Shown here: in pieces, positions 40,602 to 49,342 of the stretch
How positions within the stretch are numbered: position 1 is the first letter of the stretch
Layout: each line of letters opens with the position of its first letter
DNA from: Nocardioides sp. SR21
Lineage (GTDB): Bacteria > Actinomycetota > Actinomycetes > Propionibacteriales > Nocardioidaceae
Assembly: GCF_022761125.1 (NCBI RefSeq)
Contig: NZ_JAKWJR010000008.1
Location: 173,896-237,895 of the forward strand
DNA length: 64,000 nucleotides
Direction of reading: 5' to 3'
Notes under the pieces: generated by a model
What the model was told of the DNA's origin: nothing
What the model saw: only the letters and a program-made list of their open reading frames with translations
Database searches by the model: none
Translations under genes and position numbers: made by a program

Positions 40602-42146
40602 GTGCCCTTTCAGAGCAGCCCCCGCAAGGGTGGCGACGGCCGGTTGACGGCCGCCCTCGACCCGCACGAGCAAGGACCCCAGGACGCCTGCGGCGTCTTC
40701 GGAGTCTGGGCGCCCGGGGAGGACGTCGCCAAGCTCACCTACTTCGGTCTCTACGCGCTGCAGCACCGCGGCCAGGAGTCGGCGGGCATCGCGGTCAGCA
40801 ACGGCCGCCAGATCCTCGTCTACAAGGACATGGGCCTGGTCTCGCAGGTCTTCGACGAGACCACGCTGGCCTCGCTGAAGGGCCACCTCGCGATCGGCCA
40901 CACGCGCTACTCCACCACCGGGGCGAGCACCTGGCAGAACGCGCAGCCGACGTTCCGCCCGACCGCGGACGGCTCGATCGCCCTCGGCCACAACGGCAAC
41001 CTGATCAACACCCACCAGCTGTCCCAGATGGTGACGGACCTGCCGGGCCCCGACGACGAGCTCGAGCTGCACACCCGGCCCGTCGAGCAGTCCACGAACG
41101 ACACCAGCCTGGTCACCGCGCTGCTCGCCCACCACCCCGACACGTCGCTGGAGCAGCGCGCGCTCGAGGTGCTGCCGCAGCTGCAGGGCGCGTTCAGCTT
41201 CGTCTGGATGAACGAGGACACGCTGTACGCCGCCCGCGACCCGCAGGGCATCCGCCCGCTGGTGCTCGGCCGCCTCGACCGCGGCTGGGTCGTCGCCAGC
41301 GAGGACGCCGCGCTCGCCACGATCGGCGCGAGCGTCGTCCGCGAGGTCGAGCCCGGCGAGATGATCGTCATCGACGAGAACGGCCTGCGCTCGCACCGCT
41401 TCGCCGACGCCCAGCCGAAGGGCTGCGTGTTCGAGTACGTCTACCTCGCCCGCCCCGACGCCACCATCAGCGCCCGCAACGTCCACGAGGCGCGCGTCGA
41501 GATGGGCCGCCGGCTGGCCCGCGAGTTCCCCGTCGACGCCGACCTGGTCATGCCGGTCCCGGAGTCGGGCACGCCGGCCGCGTCCGGGTACGCCGCCGAG
41601 AGCGGCATCCCGTTCGGCCAGGGCTTCGTGAAGAACGCCTACGTCGGCCGCACGTTCATCCAGCCCAGCCAGACCCTGCGCCAGCTCGGCATCCGGTTGA
41701 AGCTCAACGCGCTCGAGCACATGATCCGCGGCAAGCGGATCGTCGTCGTCGACGACTCGATCGTGCGCGGCAACACCCAGCGCGCCCAGGTGCGGATGCT
41801 GCGCGAGGCCGGTGCGGTCGAGGTGCACGTCCGCATCTCGAGCCCGCCGGTGAAGTGGCCGTGCTTCTACGGCATCGACTTCGCGACCCGCGCCGAGCTG
41901 ATCGCGAACGGTCTCGACGTCGACGAGATCGCCGCCAGCGTGGGCGCCGACAGCCTCGGCTACATCTCGCTGGACGGCATGATCGAGGCCACCGGCCAGT
42001 CGTCCGAGCGGCTCTGCAAGGCCTGCTTCACGGGCGAGTACCCGATCTCGCTGCCCGACGAGAGCCTGCTGGGCAAGCACCTGCTCGAGTCGTCGATCCA
42101 GGCGCCGTCGTACGGCGAAGCGCTGCCCGTCCTCAACAACCCCTAG
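40602..42146 (+). CDS. purF: Amidophosphoribosyltransferase
   Basis: 514 residues. It makes phosphoribosylamine from PRPP and glutamine, the first committed step of purine synthesis. The N-terminal 29 residues are a propeptide; the nucleophile is Cys30 in 'DACGVFGVWAPGED'. The PRPP loop is 'IVVVDDSIVRGNTQRAQ'. Cysteines in 'KGCVFEYVY', 'WPCFYGIDF' and 'LCKACFTGEYP' mark the iron-sulfur form (B. subtilis type) that is oxygen sensitive. Start set by the TAGACT box. purM follows 7 bp downstream. Confidence 0.97.
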   Translation: MPFQSSPRKGGDGRLTAALDPHEQGPQDACGVFGVWAPGEDVAKLTYFGLYALQHRGQESAGIAVSNGRQILVYKDMGLVSQVFDETTLASLKGHLAIGHTRYSTTGASTWQNAQPTFRPTADGSIALGHNGNLINTHQLSQMVTDLPGPDDELELHTRPVEQSTNDTSLVTALLAHHPDTSLEQRALEVLPQLQGAFSFVWMNEDTLYAARDPQGIRPLVLGRLDRGWVVASEDAALATIGASVVREVEPGEMIVIDENGLRSHRFADAQPKGCVFEYVYLARPDATISARNVHEARVEMGRRLAREFPVDADLVMPVPESGTPAASGYAAESGIPFGQGFVKNAYVGRTFIQPSQTLRQLGIRLKLNALEHMIRGKRIVVVDDSIVRGNTQRAQVRMLREAGAVEVHVRISSPPVKWPCFYGIDFATRAELIANGLDVDEIAASVGADSLGYISLDGMIEATGQSSERLCKACFTGEYPISLPDESLLGKHLLESSIQAPSYGEALPVLNNP

Positions 42147-42153
42147 GAGCGTC

Positions 42154-43230
42154 GTGTCCGACGAGTCCCCCGCCGGCAACGCGTACGCCGAGGCCGGCGT
42201 CAACATCCAGGCGGCCGACACCGCGATCGAGCTGATGAAGGGCTGGATCGACAAGGCCCGCCGGCCCGAGATGATCGGCGGGCTGGGCGGCTTCGCCGGC
42301 CTCTTCGACGCCTCGGCGCTCACGAAGTACACCCGCCCGCTGCTGGCGACCTCGACCGACGGCGTCGGCACCAAGGTCGCGATCGCGCAGGCGATGGACG
42401 TCCACGACACGATCGGGTTCGACCTGGTCGGCATGGTCGTCGACGACCTGGTGGTCTGCGGCGCGGAGCCGCTGTTCATGACCGACTACATCGCGACCGG
42501 CCGGGTCGACCCCGAGAAGATCGCCGCGATCGTCAAGGGCATCGCCGAGGGCTGCGTGCTCGCCGGCTGCGCGCTGATCGGCGGCGAGACCGCCGAGCAC
42601 CCCGGCCTGCTCGGCCCGGACGACTACGACGTCGCGGGCGCGACCACCGGCGTGGTCGAGGCCGACAAGCTGCTCGGCCCGGGCCGGGTCCGCCCCGGTG
42701 ACGTCGTGATCGCCATGGAGGCCTCCGGCCTCCACTCCAACGGCTACTCCCTGGTGCGCCACGTGCTGCTCGAGAAGGCCGGCCTGTCGCTGGAGGCGCA
42801 CGTCGACGAGCTCGGCCGCACCCTCGGCGAGGAGCTCCTGGAGCCGACCCGGATCTACGCCAAGGCCTGCCTGGCGCTCGCCGACCGCACCCGCACCCAC
42901 GCGATGTCCCACGTGACCGGTGGCGGCCTCGCGGCGAACCTCGAGCGGGTGATGCCGGTCGAGCTGGCCGCGACCATCGACCGCGGCACCTGGACCCCGC
43001 AGCCGGTCTTCGACCTCGTCCGTCGTACCGGGAGCATCTCGCAGCCCGACCTGGAGGCCACGCTGAACTGCGGCGTCGGCATGGTCGCGCTGACCGACCC
43101 GGAGGACGTCGACACCGCGATCGGGGTGCTCGGGGAGCACGGGATCCGGGCCTGGGTGGCCGGCGAGGTGGCCGCCGACCCGGAGCAGAAGGGCCGCGTC
43201 GAGCTCGTCGGACAACACCCCGGGTGGTGA
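42154..43230 (+). CDS. purM: Phosphoribosylformylglycinamidine cyclo-ligase (AIR synthetase)
   Basis: 358 residues. It closes the imidazole ring (FGAM to AIR with ATP). Motifs: 'YAEAGVNIQAADTAIELMKG', 'MIGGLGGFAGLFDA', 'LATSTDGVGTKVAIAQAMD', 'DLVGMVVDDLVVCGAEPLFM', 'GGETAEHPGLLGPDDYDVAG' and 'HVTGGGLAANLERVMP'. GTG start with AGGAG 6-8 bases upstream, 7 bp after the purF stop, so purF-purM is one operon. Confidence 0.97.
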   Translation: MSDESPAGNAYAEAGVNIQAADTAIELMKGWIDKARRPEMIGGLGGFAGLFDASALTKYTRPLLATSTDGVGTKVAIAQAMDVHDTIGFDLVGMVVDDLVVCGAEPLFMTDYIATGRVDPEKIAAIVKGIAEGCVLAGCALIGGETAEHPGLLGPDDYDVAGATTGVVEADKLLGPGRVRPGDVVIAMEASGLHSNGYSLVRHVLLEKAGLSLEAHVDELGRTLGEELLEPTRIYAKACLALADRTRTHAMSHVTGGGLAANLERVMPVELAATIDRGTWTPQPVFDLVRRTGSISQPDLEATLNCGVGMVALTDPEDVDTAIGVLGEHGIRAWVAGEVAADPEQKGRVELVGQHPGW

Positions 43231-43281
43231 TCTCGGGCTCGTTTCGGGCCGGATGGCGGATCTGATGTGCGGGAACAGCCA

Positions 43282-43300
43282 GGCAACAGGTAGCGTTGCC
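43282..43300 (+). promoter_or_regulatory. Inverted repeat GGCAAC-N7-GTTGCC with TAGCGT box upstream of DUF3073
   Basis: Perfect 6-bp arms around AGGTAGC. TAGCGT (43291-43296) lies in it and could be a -10 box giving a leader of about 70 bases. A weak purM terminator is the other reading. Confidence 0.35.
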
Positions 43301-43370
43301 TCCACGAGAACTCTTTGAGACAGCCCGGGAGCCACAGTGCCCCGGCCGAGCGTGCGAGGGGGCTGACCCT

Positions 43371-43559
43371 ATGGGGCGCGGCCGAGCGAAAGCCAAGCAG
43401 ACCAAGGTCGCCCGCGACCTGAAGTACCGCACTCACGAGACGGACTTCGGGGCGTTGGCCAACGAGCTGCACGGGCAGAGCCCGAGCGATGACACCGACC
43501 AGCTCGAGCCGGAAGAGCTCGAGAAGTGGTCGGACTACACCGACTCCCGGCGCGACTGA
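43371..43559 (+). CDS. DUF3073 small basic protein
   Basis: 62 residues starting 'MGRGRAKAKQTKVARDLKYR', then 'THETDFGALANELHGQ' and an acidic C-terminus ('LEPEELEKWSDYTDSRRD'). This charge-split DUF3073 protein is found next to purM across actinobacteria. Function unknown; the basic head suggests RNA or DNA contact. GAGGGGG lies about 8 bases before the ATG. It may be transcribed with purF-purM or from the TAGCGT box upstream. Confidence 0.9.
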   Translation: MGRGRAKAKQTKVARDLKYRTHETDFGALANELHGQSPSDDTDQLEPEELEKWSDYTDSRRD

Positions 43560-43584
43560 CCCCTCGTCACTCCCGTCACAGGAA

Positions 43585-43673
43585 TCACCGGTTGACCGGT
43601 GAAACCGACGCGACACGCCGTGCTCGATCGGCGTGTCGTGCGGGTTTCACCGGCTGACCGGTGAAACCCGCAC
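43585..43673. terminator. Array of three hairpins containing GGTTTCACC/GGTGAAACC
   Basis: TCACCGG-TTGA-CCGGTGA (43585-43602), CGACACGCCG with its complement (43611-43638), and a 16-bp perfect stem (43638-43653 with 43658-43673, loop CTGA). It lies between the convergent DUF3073 and dehydrogenase genes, so it probably terminates both. The TTTCACC...GGTGAAA core recurs in the cruciform at 29653. Confidence 0.7.
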
Positions 43674-43680
43674 GCCCGGA

Positions 43681-44757
43681 TCACCCCCGGTCGAGCCACA
43701 TCCCGCGCAGCCGCCCGACCTCACGCATCCGCCTCTCGGCGAGCCGGTCGGCGGCGATGGCGGGCGGTACGCCGTCCGACGCGGCGAGCTCGAACACGCC
43801 CAGCGTCGTGTCGTAGATGCCGGTCGCGCGCTGCTGCGCGCGGTCGAACGAGAAGCCCTCGAGCTCGTCGGCGACCTGGATCAGCCCGCCGGCGTTCACG
43901 CAGTAGTCCGGCGCGTACCGGATGCCGCGCTCCTCGAGCGCCTTCTCGACGCCCGGGTGCGCGAGCTGGTTGTTCGCCGCGCCGCAGATGATCTTCGCGC
44001 TCAGCACCTCGACGACCTCGTCGGTGATCGCGCCACCGAGCGCGCACGGCGCGTAGACGTCGAGCGGCGAGGCGACCAGCTCCTCGGTCGACCCCACGAC
44101 CCGGACCGACGGGAACTCCTCGCGCACCATCTCGACGGCGGCCGAGTTCACGTCCGTGATGATCACCGTCGCGCCGACCTCGACCAGGTGCTTCACGAGG
44201 TGGTGGCCGACCTTGCCCACGCCGGCCACGCCCACGGTGCGGCCCTCGAGCGACGGGCTGCCCCACTCGACGGTCGCGGCCGCGCGCATGCCCTGGAACA
44301 CGCCGTACGCCGTCAGCACCGAGCTGTCGCCGGCACCGCCGTGCGCCACGGTGCGGCCGGTGACGAACGAGCACTCGCGCGCGATGTCGTCCATGTCGAC
44401 CGAGAAGGTCCCCACGTCGCAGGCGGTGTAGTAGCGACCGCCGAGCGACTGCACGTGGCGGCCGTAGGCGCGCAGCAGCGGCTCGGACTTCGCGGTGGTC
44501 GGGTCGCCGATGATCACGGCCTTGCCGCCGCCGAGGTCGAGCCCGGCGAGCGCGGCCTTGTAGGACATCCCGCGGGAGAGGTTGAGGACGTCGCGCAGCG
44601 CGTCGTCCGTCGAGGCGTACGGGTGGAAGCGGGTCCCGCCGAGCGCCGGGCCGAGGGCGGTGGAGTGGATCGCGATGATCGCCTTGAGGCCGGTGGCGGG
44701 GTCGTTGGCGAAGACGACCTGCTCGTGCTCGGCGCCAAGGTCGAATACGTCGGACAT
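43681..44757 (-). CDS. Glu/Leu/Phe/Val-type amino acid dehydrogenase
   Basis: 358 residues. '[20 protein letters not shown]' and '[20 protein letters not shown]' give the substrate loop and the catalytic lysine of leucine/valine dehydrogenases. The NAD fold follows: '[20 protein letters not shown]'. '[14 protein letters not shown]' and '[20 protein letters not shown]' support the assignment. It oxidatively deaminates branched-chain amino acids with NAD, feeding branched acyl-CoA pools; valine and leucine cannot be distinguished by eye. The ATG is at 44757 with AGGA upstream. It is convergent with DUF3073. Confidence 0.92.
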   Translation of the reverse strand: MSDVFDLGAEHEQVVFANDPATGLKAIIAIHSTALGPALGGTRFHPYASTDDALRDVLNLSRGMSYKAALAGLDLGGGKAVIIGDPTTAKSEPLLRAYGRHVQSLGGRYYTACDVGTFSVDMDDIARECSFVTGRTVAHGGAGDSSVLTAYGVFQGMRAAATVEWGSPSLEGRTVGVAGVGKVGHHLVKHLVEVGATVIITDVNSAAVEMVREEFPSVRVVGSTEELVASPLDVYAPCALGGAITDEVVEVLSAKIICGAANNQLAHPGVEKALEERGIRYAPDYCVNAGGLIQVADELEGFSFDRAQQRATGIYDTTLGVFELAASDGVPPAIAADRLAERRMREVGRLRGMWLDRG

Positions 44758-44835
44758 GGATGGTCCTGCTTTCGTGTTGTCGGCCACGGGTAGTGGCGCT
44801 GCGGGGACACGGCAGGGGTGGCGCCGTGTCCTGCA

Positions 44836-46062
44836 TCACACGGTAGACGCCGACGCGGGGCGGAGGAACACCAGGTCGCCGTGGGTCCCGTACCCCGGCA
44901 GCCGACCACCGCGGGGGCTGCCGTTGAACGTCACCCACAGCCACGAGTCGCCGACCGGCACGAGCGTCGGCCACGGGATGTTCGTGGGGTACGGCGCATC
45001 GAGCGCGCCGGTCTCGTGCAGGTCGAGGTCGAGCACCGGGAAGCGCTGCGCCACCTTGTCGCTGACCAGCACCCGCCAGGCACCGTCGAGGTGCGCCAGC
45101 GTGGTGCCCTCGGTCTCGGTCCCGCTCCCGGAGGCGCGCAGGGTCAGCGCGTCGAGGGCCGGCCCGGCCGCGAGCGCGGGGTGGAAGCGGAAGTACCGGG
45201 TCGCGCTCACGAACCCGACCAGCCAGCCGTCCTCGGTGCGTGCCAGGTGCGGGTCCCAGACGCCCACGGACCTCAAGGTGTCGGTCGGGAGCGCGAGCGG
45301 CTCGGTGTCGAGCACGTGGACGCCGCTGAGCAGGTCGGCGGTCGTGGACGCCAGCGTCACCCGGACCGGCCGCTGCTTCTTCTCGAAGTCGCCCCAGGTG
45401 CTGGTCGCCACCAGCCACCGGTCGCCGTCGCGCAGCACGTGGGTCGCGTGGTCGCCGTACACGCCGGGCTTGTCGGGCCGCCGGAAGAACACGTCGGACA
45501 GGTGGGTCGGGGTCAGCGTGTCCGGCTCGACCTCCCACAGCGACGTGTGCGCGGTGTCGAAGAACCCCGGGCCGGCGCTGGTCGCGGACAGGACGATCCG
45601 CCCGTCCGGAGCTCCGTCGACCACGCGCACGTCCCGGAGACCGAGCTGTCCGAACCGCCCGGCGACCGGCGCGTCGGCGACCAGCCCGGCGAGCCAGTCC
45701 TCGGCGTGGGTGTCGATCCGGCCGCGCAGGTCGTAGCGACCTCGCGCGGTCCACGGACCCGGGCCGCGGGTCAGCACCGTGAGGTGCGTCCCGGTCAGCG
45801 TCAGCCCGACCTCGCGGACCGGGCCGGAGGTCGCGAACCGGCGCGAGCGGTGCCGGGTCGTCCGCCCGCCCGCGGTCACCTCGAGCCACGCCGCGCTGCC
45901 GTCGTACCGCGCGACCAGCCGGTCGCTCCCCGACGTCAGCGCGAGGTCGCCGGGCCCGGTGGCGGCGGCGTACGGCGCGACCACCTCGGCGAGGCCCGAC
46001 CCCGGTACGACGAGGTGCACCGGCCGGCGTCGCGCGACGATCTCGAAGCGCCGCCCGAGCAC
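44836..46062 (-). CDS. Glycosidase-like beta-propeller protein coupled to the hybrid kinase
   Basis: 408 residues. The first 130 residues are a beta-sandwich-like region ('ARYDGSAAWLEVTAGGRTTR', 'VGLTLTGTHLTVLTRG'). The rest is a propeller with 'TSLWEVEPDTLTPTHLSDVF', 'YGDHATHVLRDGDRWLVATS', 'VWDPHLARTEDGWLVGFVSA' and 'LVPVGDSWLWVTFNGSP', similar in style to the protein at 2646. No signal peptide. The GTG start is one base after the hybrid kinase's stop, so translation is coupled. The link suggests a ligand or output protein of that kinase, but nothing more is known. Confidence 0.65.
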   Translation of the reverse strand: MLGRRFEIVARRRPVHLVVPGSGLAEVVAPYAAATGPGDLALTSGSDRLVARYDGSAAWLEVTAGGRTTRHRSRRFATSGPVREVGLTLTGTHLTVLTRGPGPWTARGRYDLRGRIDTHAEDWLAGLVADAPVAGRFGQLGLRDVRVVDGAPDGRIVLSATSAGPGFFDTAHTSLWEVEPDTLTPTHLSDVFFRRPDKPGVYGDHATHVLRDGDRWLVATSTWGDFEKKQRPVRVTLASTTADLLSGVHVLDTEPLALPTDTLRSVGVWDPHLARTEDGWLVGFVSATRYFRFHPALAAGPALDALTLRASGSGTETEGTTLAHLDGAWRVLVSDKVAQRFPVLDLDLHETGALDAPYPTNIPWPTLVPVGDSWLWVTFNGSPRGGRLPGYGTHGDLVFLRPASASTV

Positions 46063-46063
46063 C

Positions 46064-49000
46064 TCAGCGGTTCCTGGTCGCGCGGTTCAGCGCGACGATC
46101 GCTCGGTCCACGTCGCCGGTCAGCGCCGCCAGCAGTGGCCCGGCACCCTCGGTGCTGCCGGAGATGCCGAGCTCCTCGAGGTCCAGCGCGGCCGCGGAGA
46201 CCCGGGGGAGCCCGAGGTTCAGCGCGGCGCCCTTGAGCTGGTGGGCGGCGGTCCGCAGCGCGCCGGCGTCGCCGGCGTCGATGGCGGCGCGGATCGACTC
46301 GAGCTGCAGGCCGGCCTGGGAGGAGAACGCGGCGACGGTCCGCTCGAAGAAGCTGACGCCGTCCTTGACCAGCGAGCTGAGCATCTCGATCCGCTCGAGG
46401 TCGAGCACGCCGTCCTCGTTCGAGGTCGGCCCGGGGACCGGACGCTCCTTCACCTGCGCCGGCCCGCCCGCAGGCCGCACCCACTCCCGGATCACCCGCT
46501 CCAGCGCGGCCGCGTCGACGGGCTTGGTGAGGAAGTCGTCCATGCCGACGTCGAGGCAGCGCTCCCGCTCGCCCTCGAGCGCGGACGCCGTCATCGCGAT
46601 GATCGGCACCCGGGGGCCGTCGGCCTCCAGCCGGCGGATCTCGCGGGTCGCGTCGTACCCGTCCATCCGCGGCATCCGGCAGTCCATCAGCACCGCGGCG
46701 TACCCGTGCGCCCCGGTGAGCCGCTCGACGCCCTCGATGCCGTCGGAGGCGACGTCGACGAGGCAGCCGAGGTTCTCCAGCAGCCCGGTCGCGACCAGCT
46801 GGTTGACCGGGTTGTCCTCGACGATCAGCACCCGTGCGCCGAGCCGCGGCCGGTCCGCCTCGACGGGGGCGGGTACGGCGGCGGGCGCGCCGACGACCGC
46901 CATGAGGGCGTTGCGGAGTTCGTTGTGGCGGACCGGCTTGCTCAGCCAGGCCCGGATGCCCGCGGCGTCGACGTCGCGCCGGGTGATCGACTGCTCGGAC
47001 GACAGCAGCACCATCGCCACCCCGGCGAGCGTCGGGTCCTGCTGGACCTGGCGGGCCAGCCCGAGGCCGTCGGTGTCGGGCATGACCTGGTCGAGCAGCG
47101 CGGCGTCGAAGGGGTGCCCGGCCTCGGCGGCCTCGCGCAGCGCGTCCAACGCGTCTCCGGCCGAGGCGACCGACACCGGCCGGGTCTGCCAGGCGGCGAG
47201 CTGCTCCTCCAGGATGAACCGGTTGGTCGCGTTGTCGTCGACGACCAGCACGCGTCGCCCGGCGAGGTCGTGCACCGGGTCCGGGTCGCGCCCGCCGGCG
47301 TCCGCGACGATGCCGAACCGGGCCGTGAACGAGAACGTGCTGCCGCGTCCCGGCTCGCTGGTCAGCCAGATCTCGCCGCCGAGCGCCTCGACGAGCTGCT
47401 TGGAGATCGCCAGGCCGAGCCCGGTCCCGCCGTGGCGTCGCGTGGTCGACGGGTCGGCCTGGGTGAACGCGTCGAAGAGGTGGTCCCACGAGCCGCGCTC
47501 GACGCCGACGCCGGTGTCGGAGACGTCCACGCGGAGCACGACCTCGGTCGGCGTGACCTCCTGCACGGCGGCCTGCACGACCACCTCGCCGCTGTCGGTG
47601 AACTTCACCGCGTTGGACCCGAGGTTCGTGATGATCTGGCCGAACCGCCCGGGGTCGCCGCTCAGCTGCACGGGTACGTCGGGGTGGCACGCGACGACGA
47701 GCTCGAGGCCCTTCTCGTGCGCCGGCCCGCTGAACACCGAGGCCGCCACCTCGAACACCGAGCGCACGTCGAAGTCGACGGCCTCCAGCTCGAGCTTGCC
47801 GGCCTCGATCTTCGACAGGTCGAGGATGTCGTTGATCAGGCTGAGCAGGGTCAGCCCGGCGCCCTGGAGGTTCTCGGTCAGGCGGCGCTGGTGGTCGTCG
47901 AGGTGGGTGCGCAGCAGCAGGTCGGTCAGCCCGATCACGCCGTTCATCGGCGTCCGGATCTCGTGGCTCATCGTCGCGAGGAACTCCGACTTCAGCCGCG
48001 AGGCCTCCATCGCGTCGTCGCGGGCCTCGGCCAGCTCGATGTCGCGACGCTCGCGCTCGGCCACGGCGCTGAGCTGGTGCGAGATCTGGCTGAGCAGCTG
48101 GTAGGCGTTCTCGTCCGGGGGCGCCTCGTCCGCGAGCAGCTCGACCACGGCGACGACCGACTGGTCGACCACCACGGGAACGGCCACGACGCTGTGGGTC
48201 GACTCCATGCCGGGCGCGGCCCGGACCGCGATCTCGCCGGTCTCTCGCGCCTTCTCCGCGAGCGCGGCGTCCCAGCTGGCCGGGGCGGCGCCGGAGATGT
48301 CGATGAGCTCCGGGGTGGCGTCGAAGAACTCCGCTCCCAGCGGCACCCAGCTGGCGAACTGCGGGACACCGTCACTCGCGATGATCACGGCGTCGCGCAG
48401 CGTCGCCGCCCGGTTGGCCACGGTCGCGATCTGCTGGAGCAGGCCCAGGCGCCGGTTGGTCTCCTCGGCGTTCAGCTCGGCCGCGACGACGTCGGTCACG
48501 TCCTGGGCGGTGCCGCTGATCCGGACGATCTTGCCGTCCGGCCCGCGATGGGTGAGCCCGTGCCCGCGCACCCAGCGCACCGAGTCGTCCACCGTCATCA
48601 CCCGGTGGTCGAACACGAACTCCTCGCCGTCGCCGACCGCACGGATCGACTCCTCGACGCTGAGCCGGTCGTCGGGATGGATCCGCTCGCGGTAGCTCCC
48701 CGGGCTCACGGGCGAGCCGGGCTCGACGCCGATGATCCGGTACATCTCCTGCGACCAGGTCACCGTGCCCTCGGCGACGTCCCAGTCCCAGCTGCCCACC
48801 TTCGCGATCCGCTGCGCGTCGGCGAGCTGGTCCATCAGCTCCTTGCGATCGGTGTACGGCGTCACCCGGTGCAGCCAGCCGGTACGCCGGCCCGCGTCGT
48901 CGAGCAGCGGCACGTAGCTGACCAGGCCCCAGAACGTCGTACCGTCCGCGCGTACGAAGTGGGCGTCGAGGTTGTCGCGCGGTGCCCCCGTCTCGAGCAT

Positions 49001-49228
49001 CGTCGGCAGGTGGCGGCTGAAGTCCGTGCGGCCCTGCTCGTCGAGCACGTCGAAGACCGGCATCCCGACCATCGCGCTGCGCTCGAGCCCGAGGAAGCGG
49101 GCCATGTTCTCGTTGGCGTAGGTCGTGACGCCCTGGTCGTCGATGATCCAGAGGCCGTCGGGGTTGGCGGACAGCAGGCGCAGCGCCAGCGCGGCGTCGT
49201 CCATGCCGTCCTCCGACACTCCCGTCAT
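46064..49228 (-). CDS. Hybrid sensor histidine kinase (PAS-PAS-GAF-HisKA-HATPase-REC-REC-HPt)
   Basis: 1054 residues, no membrane segment. PAS 1 about 15-130 ('DGLWIIDDQGVTTYANENMA'), PAS 2 about 145-260 ('GSWDWDVAEGTVTWSQEMYR'), GAF about 265-395. HisKA with His422 ('FLATMSHEIRTPMNGVIGLT'), HATPase ('DTGVGVERGSWDHLFDAFTQ', 'GGTGLGLAISKQLVEALGGE'). Two receiver domains: Asp713 ('ALLDQVMPDTDG') and Asp849 ('AVLMDCRMPRMDG'). HPt with His996 ('RTAAHQLKGAALNLG'). A full phosphorelay is thus in one chain; the final regulator is not nearby. It is followed one base later by the propeller gene. Confidence 0.93.
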   Translation of the reverse strand: MTGVSEDGMDDAALALRLLSANPDGLWIIDDQGVTTYANENMARFLGLERSAMVGMPVFDVLDEQGRTDFSRHLPTMLETGAPRDNLDAHFVRADGTTFWGLVSYVPLLDDAGRRTGWLHRVTPYTDRKELMDQLADAQRIAKVGSWDWDVAEGTVTWSQEMYRIIGVEPGSPVSPGSYRERIHPDDRLSVEESIRAVGDGEEFVFDHRVMTVDDSVRWVRGHGLTHRGPDGKIVRISGTAQDVTDVVAAELNAEETNRRLGLLQQIATVANRAATLRDAVIIASDGVPQFASWVPLGAEFFDATPELIDISGAAPASWDAALAEKARETGEIAVRAAPGMESTHSVVAVPVVVDQSVVAVVELLADEAPPDENAYQLLSQISHQLSAVAERERRDIELAEARDDAMEASRLKSEFLATMSHEIRTPMNGVIGLTDLLLRTHLDDHQRRLTENLQGAGLTLLSLINDILDLSKIEAGKLELEAVDFDVRSVFEVAASVFSGPAHEKGLELVVACHPDVPVQLSGDPGRFGQIITNLGSNAVKFTDSGEVVVQAAVQEVTPTEVVLRVDVSDTGVGVERGSWDHLFDAFTQADPSTTRRHGGTGLGLAISKQLVEALGGEIWLTSEPGRGSTFSFTARFGIVADAGGRDPDPVHDLAGRRVLVVDDNATNRFILEEQLAAWQTRPVSVASAGDALDALREAAEAGHPFDAALLDQVMPDTDGLGLARQVQQDPTLAGVAMVLLSSEQSITRRDVDAAGIRAWLSKPVRHNELRNALMAVVGAPAAVPAPVEADRPRLGARVLIVEDNPVNQLVATGLLENLGCLVDVASDGIEGVERLTGAHGYAAVLMDCRMPRMDGYDATREIRRLEADGPRVPIIAMTASALEGERERCLDVGMDDFLTKPVDAAALERVIREWVRPAGGPAQVKERPVPGPTSNEDGVLDLERIEMLSSLVKDGVSFFERTVAAFSSQAGLQLESIRAAIDAGDAGALRTAAHQLKGAALNLGLPRVSAAALDLEELGISGSTEGAGPLLAALTGDVDRAIVALNRATRNR

Positions 49229-49342
49229 ACCTCTATTCCTACTCCGCATCCCGTTGAGGACACACCACGTCCGATCATGGCGCAGCCGGGCCGATTCGCC
49301 TCGCACCTCGTGACGGGTGAGACCGTGTGTCGTTGACCCGGC

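Noticed and set aside
45779..49336. A 1185-codon plus-strand frame opposite the hybrid kinase
   Set aside because: Low-complexity translation without start signal; the minus strand has all kinase motifs.
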